Source of the DNA: Methanoregula sp.
GTDB lineage: Archaea; Halobacteriota; Methanomicrobia; Methanomicrobiales; Methanospirillaceae
Direction: 5' to 3'
Assembly (NCBI RefSeq): GCF_028679125.1
Contig: NZ_JAJRCG010000021.1
Span: 1-48,740 of the forward strand
Length of the DNA: 48,740 nt
A model generated the notes under the pieces. It saw only the letters and a program-made list of their open reading frames with translations, was not told the origin of the DNA and did no database searches. The translations under genes and the position numbers were made by a program. Below are positions 1-7,253 of the stretch, piece by piece; position 1 is the stretch's first letter; the number at the start of each line of letters is the position of its first letter.

Positions 1-2
1 AC

Positions 3-122
3 TACGGAAAAAACTCAAATTCGTCTCGTTGGTTTCTATTCTTCGATCTCTCGGCTGATCGGAGGTTGGTAAGTGTTGTTGACTATCCAAAGGTCATGGA
101 GGAAAATTTAGTGAAGTACTGA
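3..122 (+). CDS. possible 3' end of a gene cut by the window edge
   Basis: An open frame enters from the left edge and runs 39 codons to a TGA at 120-122. It reads like protein (RWFLFFDLSADRRLV, then DYPKVMEENLVKY). The next frame starts at once with the catalytic region of a C39-type peptidase, so this could be the true N-terminal part of that protein separated by a frameshift, or the tail of a different gene. I do not recognise the family and the stretch is short, so this is weak. Confidence 0.3.
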   Translation, partial: YGKNSNSSRWFLFFDLSADRRLVSVVDYPKVMEENLVKY

Positions 123-675
123 GGCTGAGTATTATTCCTGCGGCGCCTCGTCATTCCAGGCCGTCATGAATTATTATGGAAAAAATTCCCTTGAGTGCGA
201 CATCCGGTCGATGCTGAACACCACCCCCTCCCATGGGACATTACCCTGGGACATGGTCCGGGTCGCACAACAACAGGGATTTGATGCCGAGTGGAAAGAG
301 AATTGTACCCTGAATGACCTTGCATCGGCTCTCAGCCAGGGCACCCCGGTCATCATTGACGGGCAGCGGTTTATGGATCCGAACAGCACCTGGGAGAACA
401 CCTGGTCTGCCGGGCATTACATGGTTGTCATCGGCATGGATGACCGGTATGTGTACCTGGAAGACCCGTTCCTCCTGGGATCCCGGCTCCGTATGACCCG
501 CGAAGAGTTTGTTGCCAGCTGGCATGATTATGAAGCGGACATCCCGCTGCCACCCGATGCAAAGAAGTATTACCATCTGGGCGTCTTCATCCGCGGAACG
601 CCGCCATCAGAGCGGCCGGTATTTGTCGGCCCTTCGGAGATACCTGCCTTCGTGCTGCCTGTTCCGACGAAGTAG
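115..675 (+). pseudogene. C39-like cysteine peptidase domain, start missing or frameshifted
   Basis: The frame encodes a papain-like C39-type peptidase domain, the fold used by bacteriocin leader peptidases and related predicted proteases. The catalytic cysteine motif is intact at 136-165 (SCGASSFQAV, followed by MNYYG), the catalytic histidine is in AGHYMVVIGMDD, and the aspartate is in the LEDP motif. However, the only start codon in the frame is the ATG at 166, which lies after the cysteine. Upstream the frame is closed by TAG (109-111) and TGA (112-114), and no ATG, GTG or TTG lies between. A protein from 166 (169 aa) would lack its nucleophile. The frame at 3-122 could supply the missing N-terminus if a single base were lost or gained near 112-122. 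It is either a decayed gene or a sequencing error. The next feature is also a fragment, which favours decay. Confidence 0.6.
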
Positions 676-711
676 TTATCCCATTTTTTTGCCATTTTTG
701 ATCAGACCGCG

Positions 712-996
712 ATAAAACGGGACATCGAACGAATCTGCAGACACCCTTTTGAGACAACCGTATTATGCCGTGAAAACCTTCCCCATAAGATCTATTCCAG
801 GGAACTTGTCGAGATGATTTTTATTCAGCCCTACAGTAAAATCTCGTTCGTTGTTGATGCGGGTATTGCAAAACGACAGACTGCGGCTGAATATCTTCAG
901 CAGCTTGAGGGAATCGGTGTACTGGAATCCCGTAAAGTCGGGCGTGAGAAAATCTACCTCCATCCCGCTCTCCTGAAATTGCTTTCAGAGTCTTAA
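712..996 (+). pseudogene. C-terminal remnant of a Fic-family protein
   Basis: The frame is open from 676 and ends at TAA 994-996. It matches the C-terminal winged-helix end that follows the Fic AMPylation domain in many archaeal and bacterial Fic proteins: a YSRELVEMIFIQPYSKI segment, then AGIAKRQTAAEYLQQLE, then GVLESRKVGREKIYL. The Fic catalytic motif HxFxxGNGR is absent, and no room is left for the roughly 250 upstream residues because the peptidase frame ends at 675. The only ATG (814) would give 60 residues. I read it as a 5'-truncated relic. It could still make a small HTH protein, but no ribosome binding site is visible. Confidence 0.6.
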
Positions 997-1001
997 GGAT
1001 A

Positions 1002-1058
1002 TGTCGAAATTTTTAAGTTTTTTCGACACGTTTCGAGGATGTGTCGATTAGTTCGACA
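1002..1058. repeat. two inverted repeats of TGTCGA
   Basis: Two dyads follow each other: TGTCGAAA (1002-1009) with TTTCGACA (1021-1028), and TGTCGA (1042-1047) with TCGACA (1053-1058). The stretch lies just after the Fic remnant and is A/T-rich between the arms. It could be a transcription terminator for the fragment upstream or a pair of operator half-sites. No gene starts close by on the plus strand, so its role is unknown. Confidence 0.45.
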
Positions 1059-1162
1059 GGTCCAGGAGTTTTTGGTTTCTCGAACGGACAATTTGGGAAT
1101 TTTTTATACTTCGGGTGAGAACTCCGGTTCATGTGAGTTTCAAAAGCGCCCGGAAATTCATA

Positions 1163-1198
1163 AATACACACCAAGAAGGGTGTATTATTTTAAAAAAA
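1163..1198 (-). terminator. T-run and hairpin after the PhzF-like gene
   Basis: On the minus strand the stop codon of the PhzF-like gene is followed directly by seven T residues (1192-1198) and then by a hairpin with arms AATACAC (1163-1169) and GTGTATT (1180-1186). A U-rich stretch after the stop is the usual archaeal termination signal. The hairpin may be incidental. Confidence 0.45.
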
Positions 1199-1990
1199 TC
1201 AGACAAGAAGTTTTCCCGAGAAGACGTGGACCGCGTGGCCTTTGAGGATGACGCGGTCGCCCGAACAGGTCACGCGGACCGATCCGCCCCGGGCCGAACA
1301 CTGGAACCCGGTCATCTCCGTTTTGTTGAGTTTTGCTCCCCAGTAGGGTGCAAGGCAGCAGTGGGACGAGCCGGTGACCGGGTCTTCCGGAACTCCCACG
1401 GACGGTGCAAAGAACCGGGAGACGAAATCGAAGTGCGGGAGATCGGAGGCCGCCGTGACGATGATCCCCCGGGCACGGATGGCAGAGAGGGCAGCCATAT
1501 CGGGTTCGAGACTACAGACATCATCCGCGAGGGGCAGTTCCACGATGATATCGAACCGGTTCCGGCCGTAATACAACGGCTCGACCCCGAGCGCCGGGCC
1601 AAGGCCGGGCACCGGCATGGACGTGGCGGGAGGTTCTGCCGGAAAGTCCATGCTGATCCAGTCATCTTCCTGCCGGACAGTCAGCTTGCCAGAGAGCGTC
1701 TCAAACACAATCGCCTTGTCCCGGGAAACGCGGCCGGTCTCCCAGAGCACAAACGCGGCCGCAAGCGTGGCATGGCCGCAGAGCTCCAGTTCCTTTGCGG
1801 GCGTAAACCACTTCAGGTTCCAGTTCTCACCTTCAGGAAACAGGAACGCGGTCTCCGAGTGCGCGAGCTCGGCCGCCACCTGCTGCATCCATGCAGCATC
1901 GGCAGGGCCATCAGGAATGCAGACGCCCGCCGTGTTCCCGCGGAACGGCGAACTCGTGAAGGCGTCGACGAGGTGCAGTTCTGCTTGCAT
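1199..1990 (-). CDS. PhzF-family epimerase/isomerase
   Basis: This 263-aa protein belongs to the PhzF/diaminopimelate epimerase-fold family, soluble two-domain enzymes that isomerise or epimerise small metabolites. The family signatures are present: SPFRGNTAGVC at residues 14-24, the catalytic glutamate E46 in SETAF, ELCGHATLA at about 69-77, and the second-domain motif DPVTGSSHC at 203-211. The length matches the family. The substrate cannot be told from sequence; phenazine synthesis is not implied in an archaeon. It stands alone, with degraded genes downstream and a divergent membrane-protein pair upstream. The ATG start at 1990 gives the typical N-terminus (a short strand, then VDAFTSSPFRGN). 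Confidence 0.88.
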   Translation of the reverse strand: MQAELHLVDAFTSSPFRGNTAGVCIPDGPADAAWMQQVAAELAHSETAFLFPEGENWNLKWFTPAKELELCGHATLAAAFVLWETGRVSRDKAIVFETLSGKLTVRQEDDWISMDFPAEPPATSMPVPGLGPALGVEPLYYGRNRFDIIVELPLADDVCSLEPDMAALSAIRARGIIVTAASDLPHFDFVSRFFAPSVGVPEDPVTGSSHCCLAPYWGAKLNKTEMTGFQCSARGGSVRVTCSGDRVILKGHAVHVFSGKLLV

Positions 1991-2012
1991 GGATGAGTGA
2001 TTGTGTGCCGGG

Positions 2013-2023
2013 GGAAATAAAGG
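2013..2023 (-). promoter_or_regulatory. TATA-like box for the PhzF-like gene
   Basis: The minus strand reads CCTTTATTTCC about 25-30 bases upstream of the ATG at 1990. This is the right spacing for an archaeal TATA box producing a nearly leaderless transcript. Assigned by position and composition only. Confidence 0.3.
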
Positions 2024-2111
2024 ATCGGAAGGGGCAGGTTTTTCGGGGACGGATCGATGGGTCCGGTCTTGCAGGTATTCGGAAATCTATTAGGGGTCTT
2101 ATGCAAATACC

Positions 2112-2615
2112 GTGATTGTGACAGTACCAGCATTCTTCCGATTCAGGGGGTCTGAAATACTTATCCCGGGGCTGGTGTCCGGGATCACGATATGGGCGGT
2201 GGTTATCGGGGGATCCAATTGCCTCACCGTACTGGGAACAGAGGGCTGGAGAGCGACCCTGTTTTTGTTTACCATGTTGTCAGTCGTACCGGTCCTGCTG
2301 ATAGCAACGGGCGCGGCTGCAGAAAAAATGCATTCCTGTAATCCCCATGCCCGGTGGAAGCCGGTAATTCCCTATCTTGCCGGGTTCCTTGGAATGTGTT
2401 GTGCCGGACTCATAACCGGGTTCGAATCTGGCATGAACCAGTATCTCCCCCAGTTCCCTTCCGGACTTACCCCCCGCCTGCTGTTTGCCCTGGATAGGGC
2501 ACTTGAATATCTGACCTTCGCGGCAATACTGGGCATATTCTTCGCGCTGTTCGCTCTTGCCGGGGGTTATTATATATACCGTATCCGTGCGAGACGTGAA
2601 GAGGATACCGGATAA
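2112..2615 (+). CDS. predicted four-helix membrane protein, first of a tandem pair
   Basis: This is a 167-aa integral membrane protein of unknown function. Hydrophobic segments lie at about residues 17-35, 47-67, 87-105 and 132-155, and the tail is charged and cytoplasmic-looking (RIRARREEDTG). It starts with GTG; no in-frame ATG lies upstream of the first helix. The next gene, 18 bases on, has the same length and layout and shares short blocks with it: IIPG/LIPG near the N-terminus, YxAGFLG before helix 3, the NQYxP loop, and PRL before helix 4. The pair therefore looks like a tandem duplication transcribed together. No catalytic or binding motif is visible. Confidence 0.7.
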   Translation: MIVTVPAFFRFRGSEILIPGLVSGITIWAVVIGGSNCLTVLGTEGWRATLFLFTMLSVVPVLLIATGAAAEKMHSCNPHARWKPVIPYLAGFLGMCCAGLITGFESGMNQYLPQFPSGLTPRLLFALDRALEYLTFAAILGIFFALFALAGGYYIYRIRARREEDTG

Positions 2616-2633
2616 CGTGAGAGGTGGCACGCG

Positions 2634-3137
2634 ATGTTTGAAAAGATTAACACGAACACGATCATCATCCCAGGCATGCTCTTCGGGATCCTGTACCCGG
2701 TCATCTTCTTTGTGACCATGACGTATCTTGAACCAACACTCCCGTCAGGATTGAAGGGGGGCTTCCTGTCTCTTACCATGGTGTTCCTTATCGCGCCGGC
2801 CCTGTTGGTGATCGCCGGGGCTCTTTCAGAGATACTCCACCAGCGGGAACCCCGATCCGGCCGGGTACTGCCCGATCCCTATTGTGCCGGCTTCCTCGGG
2901 GTATTTGTGGCATGCAACCTGATCATGGCGGTATTCTCCGCGAACCAGTATGTCCCGTACCTGGAACCCGGTCTCATGCCCCGGCTGGCATTTGTGACGG
3001 GATATGCCATTTTTATTTTTCCCGTCGTAATGTTGGTGAGCGCAGTATTTGCCGGCTTATCTCTTGCCGGGAGCTGGCTTATGCACCGGAGATCAGAAGT
3101 GGCTGAAAAAACCAGCACGATAAAAGAGCAGATATGA
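2634..3137 (+). CDS. predicted four-helix membrane protein, second of a tandem pair
   Basis: This 167-aa membrane protein is a paralogue of its upstream neighbour, with equal length, four matching hydrophobic segments, and the shared YCAGFLG, NQYVP and MPRLAF blocks. The tail is hydrophilic (about 18 residues, ending in KTSTIKEQI). A purine-rich stretch (GAGAGGTGG) ends about 8 bases before the ATG and can serve as ribosome binding site. The duplicates have diverged to roughly one third identity by eye. Function unknown; likely expressed with the first copy. Confidence 0.72.
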   Translation: MFEKINTNTIIIPGMLFGILYPVIFFVTMTYLEPTLPSGLKGGFLSLTMVFLIAPALLVIAGALSEILHQREPRSGRVLPDPYCAGFLGVFVACNLIMAVFSANQYVPYLEPGLMPRLAFVTGYAIFIFPVVMLVSAVFAGLSLAGSWLMHRRSEVAEKTSTIKEQI

Positions 3138-3144
3138 GAAAACG

Positions 3145-3312
3145 TGGGGTTGGTGAGATTTGAACTCACGATCGACGGGTCTCTCCGACATGCATCAGTG
3201 CTCCAACGGGTCATCATCTTGAATTCAGTAGACCCATTGTTCATCATCTGCGAGCACAAAGAACGCAAAGACCGCTGGAGCCCGTCGCCATACCGGGCTA
3301 GGCCACAACCCC
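3145..3312 (-). tRNA. tRNA-Trp (anticodon CCA) with a 94-nt intron
   Basis: On the minus strand the acceptor stem is GGGGTTG (from 3312) paired with CAACCCC, with discriminator A at 3145. The anticodon CCA is at 3278-3276 in the loop CTCCAGA, and the anticodon stem ACGGG/CCCGT is perfect once the intron (3274-3181) is removed between positions 37 and 38. The T arm is GTGAG-TTCAAAT-CTCAC. The 3' CCA is not encoded. Intron position 37/38 is the canonical archaeal site cut by the tRNA splicing endonuclease. The intron itself carries a box C/D guide RNA, described separately. Confidence 0.93.
3181..3274 (-). ncRNA. box C/D 2'-O-methylation guide RNA inside the tRNA-Trp intron
   Basis: On the minus strand the intron contains box C ATGATGA (3247-3241), box D' CTGA (3228-3225), box C' ATGATGA (3217-3211) and box D CTGA (3198-3195), with 12-nt guides before each D box. 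The guide before D (3210-3199) pairs with the anticodon region of the same pre-tRNA so that the fifth base from box D faces C34. The guide before D' (3240-3229) pairs with the start of the 3' exon so that the fifth base faces C39. This is the same arrangement known for the tRNA-Trp intron of Haloferax volcanii, which directs methylation at positions 34 and 39. The methylation itself is inferred. Confidence 0.88.
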
Positions 3313-3436
3313 ATTACACCAACAGGGACGGTATTCCCATGCTGACTCAATAAAATCGCGCTGTATAAACTTAAGAGTTTTGTTCTTTCATACAAAGCCG
3401 GATGGTGGTGCACCACGGTCCGGGCAAATCATCACG

Positions 3437-3446
3437 CATATAATAC
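3437..3446 (+). promoter_or_regulatory. TATA box of the acyl-CoA synthetase gene
   Basis: CATATAATAC is centred about 27 bases before the ATG at 3469. No Shine-Dalgarno-like sequence precedes that ATG, so the spacing predicts a leaderless mRNA starting at or next to the start codon. Confidence 0.5.
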
Positions 3447-3468
3447 CTCATGTCCCAGTACTATTGCA

Positions 3469-5169
3469 ATGGTTGAGGGCAGTTACATATGCGGGACATC
3501 AGGAGTTCCGCTGCTGGGAATGACCATCAGCGAGATGGTCGATAGCATAGCAGCAAAATACCCGGACACCGAGGCCATCGTGTCCGTGCACCAGAATATC
3601 CGGTATACCTACCGGGAATTCGCCGAGCAGGTAAACCTGGTAGCCTGCGCCCTGATGGGCCTTGGCGTAGAGCGGGGCGACCGGGTCGGCATCTGGGCCA
3701 TGAACCATGCCGAGTGGGTGGTAGTCCAGTTCGCGACCTCGAAGATCGGCGCCATCATGGTGAACATCAACCCGGCGTACCGCACGTACGAGCTCGAGTA
3801 CGTGCTCAAGCAGGCCGAGATCTCGACCCTGATCGTGCAGGGCCGGTTCAAGACCTCGGACTACGTGGGGATGTTCTACGAGGCATGCCCCGAGGCATAC
3901 GAATGCAAACCCGGGAAGATCTCCAGCGAGAAGTTCCCGTTCCTCAAGAACGCGGTCTTCATGGGCGACATCCCGTATAATGGCATGTACACGTGGGGTG
4001 ACTTCCTGAAGAAGGCGGATACGATGTCGATGGACGATATCCGGGAGCGGGGGGAAGGGCTCTCGTTCGATGACCCCATCAACATCCAGTACACAAGCGG
4101 CACCACCGGGTTCCCCAAGGGCGTTGTCCTCACCCACCATTCCGTCCTCAACAACGGGTTCATCATCGGAGAAGGCATGGGATTTTCCGAGAAGGACCGG
4201 CTCTGTATTCCCGTCCCGTTTTACCACTGCTTCGGCATGGTCCTCTCCAACCTTGCCTGCGTCACCCACGGCACGACCATGGTGCTGCCCGCCCCGACCT
4301 TCGATGCCGAATCGGTCCTCAAGACCATCGAGAAGGAACGGTGCACCGCAGTGCATGGCGTCCCGACCATGTTCATTGCCGAGCTCACGCACCCGAACTT
4401 TGCAAAATACGACCTGAGAACCCTCCGCACCGGCATCATGGCCGGCTCTCCCTGCCCGATCGAAGTGATGAAGGAAGTCAACACCAAGATGCACATGAGC
4501 GAGATCGTGATCGTGTACGGCCAGACCGAGACGAGCCCCGGTGTCACGATGACGACCACGAAAGACCCGGTAGAACGCCGTGTCACCACGATCGGGCGGG
4601 CGTTCCCGCACACCGAACTCAAGATCATCGACCCCAAGACCGGCAAGATCGTCCCGCACGGGGAGATCGGCGAGATCTGCGCACGCGGCTACTGCGTCAT
4701 GAAATGCTATTACAACAATCCCTCGGCAACCCATGCAACGCTCGACAAGGATCACTGGAACCATACAGGCGACCTCGGCACGATGGACGAGGAAGGTTAC
4801 TTCAAGATTGTCGGCCGGTTAAAGGACATGGTGATCCGGGGCGGGGAGAATATCTACCCGCGCGAGATCGAGGAGTTCCTGCACCACCATGAGAAGATTG
4901 CCGATGTGTACGTTGTCGGGGTCCCGGACGTGAAGTACGGCGAGGAACTCTGTGCATGGGTGAAGACAAAGCCCGGCCAGACCATGACCGAGCAGGACGT
5001 GAAGGATTTCTGCAAGGGGAAGATTGCCCACTACAAGATCCCGCGGTATGTGATGTTTGTAAACGATTTCCCGATCAATATCTCCGGCAAGATCATGAAG
5101 TTCAAGATGCGGGAAGAGTCGATCAAGGTGCTCGGCCTCCAGGAAGCCGACAAGGTCCTGACCGCATAA
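3469..5169 (+). CDS. AMP-forming acyl-CoA synthetase
   Basis: This 566-aa member of the adenylate-forming (ANL) superfamily activates a carboxylic acid with ATP to an acyl-AMP and transfers it to CoA. The P-loop-like motif YTSGTTGFPKG starts at residue 208, the A5 motif YGQTETSPG at about 350, the hinge and A8 region GRLKDMVIRGGENIYPREIEE at about 449, and the catalytic lysine lies in the C-terminal SGKIMKF at about 540. Overall it resembles medium/long-chain FadD-like enzymes more than acetyl-CoA synthetases, which are about 650 aa. The natural substrate is uncertain in a methanogen. The gene stands alone, with its own TATA box and a T-rich end. Confidence 0.92.
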   Translation: MVEGSYICGTSGVPLLGMTISEMVDSIAAKYPDTEAIVSVHQNIRYTYREFAEQVNLVACALMGLGVERGDRVGIWAMNHAEWVVVQFATSKIGAIMVNINPAYRTYELEYVLKQAEISTLIVQGRFKTSDYVGMFYEACPEAYECKPGKISSEKFPFLKNAVFMGDIPYNGMYTWGDFLKKADTMSMDDIRERGEGLSFDDPINIQYTSGTTGFPKGVVLTHHSVLNNGFIIGEGMGFSEKDRLCIPVPFYHCFGMVLSNLACVTHGTTMVLPAPTFDAESVLKTIEKERCTAVHGVPTMFIAELTHPNFAKYDLRTLRTGIMAGSPCPIEVMKEVNTKMHMSEIVIVYGQTETSPGVTMTTTKDPVERRVTTIGRAFPHTELKIIDPKTGKIVPHGEIGEICARGYCVMKCYYNNPSATHATLDKDHWNHTGDLGTMDEEGYFKIVGRLKDMVIRGGENIYPREIEEFLHHHEKIADVYVVGVPDVKYGEELCAWVKTKPGQTMTEQDVKDFCKGKIAHYKIPRYVMFVNDFPINISGKIMKFKMREESIKVLGLQEADKVLTA

Positions 5170-5187
5170 TCCCCCCATTATCCTCCC

Positions 5188-5194
5188 TTTTTTT
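5188..5194 (+). terminator. T-run after the acyl-CoA synthetase gene
   Basis: Seven T residues about 20 bases after the stop codon, preceded by C-rich sequence. This fits an archaeal intrinsic termination signal; no stable hairpin is evident. Confidence 0.4.
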
Positions 5195-5283
5195 GGTACA
5201 ACCGGCCATGCCGGATCCTGGAGTCCATGGTTATCCTCACCTCCGGTCCAGGGGAAAAGGCTTTGTGAAGATACGGCTACACC

Positions 5284-5730
5284 ATGCAGTACATGAAGAA
5301 CAATCCGTTGGTGAAAGCCGGGGGTGTACTTGTCCTGGTACTTGTCATAGCGGCACTTGCCGGATGCGTATCGTCATCTCCGGAGACGGTGGCACCAGGT
5401 ACTCAGATCACCGAATCTGACACCGTAACAGCAAGCGATTGCTTCTTCCGCGTCAATGATTCCGCACACAGCGGGAATACAGGATCGTCCCGGGAGATCA
5501 CCATAACCGGGTATGTCAGCAACACCTGCACCCGGCCCATGGAGAACCTGATTGTCCGCGGGACATTCTATGACCGGAACGGGAAGGCGTTTGTTTCTTC
5601 CGAGGGATCTGTGGGTCATGTCGGGTACCATGAGATTGTCCCGTTCAACCTCTCGGTCAGCACCGGGTACCCGGATCTCTACACCTACGAGCTGGAGCCG
5701 GTGATCAGGGAGCGGAGGGCATTCTTCTGA
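5284..5730 (+). CDS. small secreted lipoprotein
   Basis: This 148-aa protein has a lipoprotein signal peptide: a short basic start, a hydrophobic stretch at about residues 12-27, and the lipobox LAGC with the acylated cysteine near residue 28. The mature part is a single predicted beta-sandwich of about 100 residues. An N-terminal strand is followed by TITGYVSNTC, MENLIVRGTFYDRNGKAF and a PFNLSV strand, which resembles the FxLYD-type domains of archaeal surface proteins. Two starts are possible (5284 and 5293, both ATG). It lies alone between two converging units, and its ligand or partner is not known. Confidence 0.72.
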   Translation: MQYMKNNPLVKAGGVLVLVLVIAALAGCVSSSPETVAPGTQITESDTVTASDCFFRVNDSAHSGNTGSSREITITGYVSNTCTRPMENLIVRGTFYDRNGKAFVSSEGSVGHVGYHEIVPFNLSVSTGYPDLYTYELEPVIRERRAFF

Positions 5731-5837
5731 AATGATACTCTGCAGGGATACCGGTGGGAAATGGGGGGCGCCTGCCGCCGGTCCGGCCCGGGACAGATAA
5801 AACAGGTTCCGGAAAAAACACAATACGGATACAGGTG

Positions 5838-6407
5838 TCACCGCACGCGGTAACAGGAATAGTCCATCTGCACCTGTATCTTCTCCCGGGCATCCTTCCC
5901 GGCAATCTTCTCGCAGAGGTAAAGACCAAGGTCAATGGCTGAAGTCACACCCCCGGCCGTGATGATATTTCCTTCGTCAACGATCCGATCTGTCGACACT
6001 TCACCTGCGAAGTGTTTCAGCACGCCCGTCAGATTGGGATGCGTAGTCGCCCTCTTTCCACGCAGCAGGCCGGCAGCACCGAGCAGCAGCGAACCCCCGC
6101 AGACCGCTGCAACGGTCGATTTCCCGTATGCAGCGGAGATCCAGTGCAGGAACTCCGTATCCTTCATCAGTCCTTTGATCCCGTCGCCACCCGGGATGAT
6201 CACGTAATCATAGGATGAGAGGTCATTTCCCACCAGGTCTGCGATCAGTTCAACCCCTTCTGAAGACCGGACCCGTTCGGTACGGGCGCAGACATCGTAC
6301 GCAAGGTCATCCATAAAACCCATTGTTTTCAGCCGGGTGAGGGGGTCGTAAACACCGGCAAAATCCAGCAGCGTCAGGTTGTCGTAAATCACAAAGGCGA
6401 TCTTCAT
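5838..6407 (-). CDS. DJ-1/PfpI-family protein
   Basis: This is a 189-aa single-domain protein of the DJ-1/ThiJ/PfpI superfamily, which includes isonitrile hydratases, glyoxalases and proteases. The nucleophile-elbow cysteine is in the motif AAVCGGSLLLGAAGLL (C103), followed by the ATTHP histidine, and the N-terminal YDNLTLLDFAG segment carries the acidic residue that usually activates the cysteine. This N-terminal pattern is closest to the isonitrile hydratase-like branch. I chose the ATG at 6407 because GGAAGG sits 6 bases upstream; an ATG at 6428 would add seven residues. The activity is not determined by the sequence. Confidence 0.85.
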   Translation of the reverse strand: MKIAFVIYDNLTLLDFAGVYDPLTRLKTMGFMDDLAYDVCARTERVRSSEGVELIADLVGNDLSSYDYVIIPGGDGIKGLMKDTEFLHWISAAYGKSTVAAVCGGSLLLGAAGLLRGKRATTHPNLTGVLKHFAGEVSTDRIVDEGNIITAGGVTSAIDLGLYLCEKIAGKDAREKIQVQMDYSCYRVR

Positions 6408-6491
6408 GGCTTGTCCTTCCATCACCAATGAGAGGGGGCCGGTTGCATCCGGCCCCCTCCGCAGGATCTGTTCAGTACCTGTTGACCTGCT

Positions 6492-7253
6492 TCACTCATT
6501 GAATTTTTTATACAACCGGTTTGCGGCGAACTGGAAGATCAGGATAAAGACGCAGATCATCGCGATATCGACAACGGGATGAAAGTGGGTTTCCGCGCTG
6601 AACGCCGCGTGGATCAGGTCGTTTCCGTACGTGAGCGGGGAGAGGTACGTGACAAACCGGACCGCATCGGGAATCTGGGAGAGGGGGATGAACACCCCGG
6701 AGATGAAGATCAACGGGAGCCTCACAAGATTCAGCATGGACATGATATCGCCCGGGCTTTCCGTGGGATATGCGGCAAAGAGCGTACCCATGGTTGCAAA
6801 ACAGAACGACGTGAGGATAATACCCACGATAAGAGGGGCGATGTTCGTGATCGGCGTGGGGAAAAGGATAAGCCCGACAACGAGCGGGACAACGGCAATC
6901 CCCAGACTGTAGATGAACCCGGAGAGGCTCTCGCCAAGGACAACCGCGTGGAGCGAGATGGGGGCCGAGAGGAGCCGGTCGAACGTCTTCATCCGCCGTT
7001 CGATGGGGATGGAGACGGGCTCGATAGAGGACGCTGAGAAGAGGATCGTGATCGCGATAAGCCCCGGGATCATCACGGAAGATTCCGCAGGCCTCCCGAC
7101 TGCAAAGGCAAGGAACATGAAGAGGGGGAAGAGCATGCCGGAGACGATGATATTCGGTTTGATGTAGTAGATGAGCATGTCCTTTTTCGCGATCGCCCAT
7201 GCTGCGGTCAGTTCGCTCACGAGCTCCCCGCAGCAGCCCGCCAGGTCAGTCAA
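6492..7253 (-). CDS. ABC-2 type exporter permease
   Basis: This 253-aa integral membrane protein has six predicted helices (about residues 28-50, 58-80, 107-130, 140-165, 172-190 and 225-245), the layout of ABC-2 permeases in drug, polysaccharide and Na+ exporters. Between helices 2 and 3 is the typical ERRMKTFDRLLSAPIS coupling segment that contacts the ATPase. The gene overlaps the upstream ATPase gene by 8 bases, so the two are translated together and form one exporter. Substrate unknown. The C-terminal ANRLYKKFNE tail is cytoplasmic. Confidence 0.88.
   Translation of the reverse strand: MTDLAGCCGELVSELTAAWAIAKKDMLIYYIKPNIIVSGMLFPLFMFLAFAVGRPAESSVMIPGLIAITILFSASSIEPVSIPIERRMKTFDRLLSAPISLHAVVLGESLSGFIYSLGIAVVPLVVGLILFPTPITNIAPLIVGIILTSFCFATMGTLFAAYPTESPGDIMSMLNLVRLPLIFISGVFIPLSQIPDAVRFVTYLSPLTYGNDLIHAAFSAETHFHPVVDIAMICVFILIFQFAANRLYKKFNE

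Noticed and set aside
1..1198. Active toxin-antitoxin or phage-defence locus at the left edge
   Set aside because: Only a Fic C-terminus and a peptidase without a start remain; there is no catalytic Fic motif or intact partner gene.
1115..1996. Long plus-strand open frame of 293 codons
   Set aside because: It mirrors the PhzF gene on the other strand, is rich in Arg/Gly/Pro as expected of a GC-rich shadow frame, and shows no domain.
3499..4764. 421-codon minus-strand open frame
   Set aside because: A shadow of the acyl-CoA synthetase: His/Asp/Val-rich and without recognisable motifs. The opposite strand has all family motifs.
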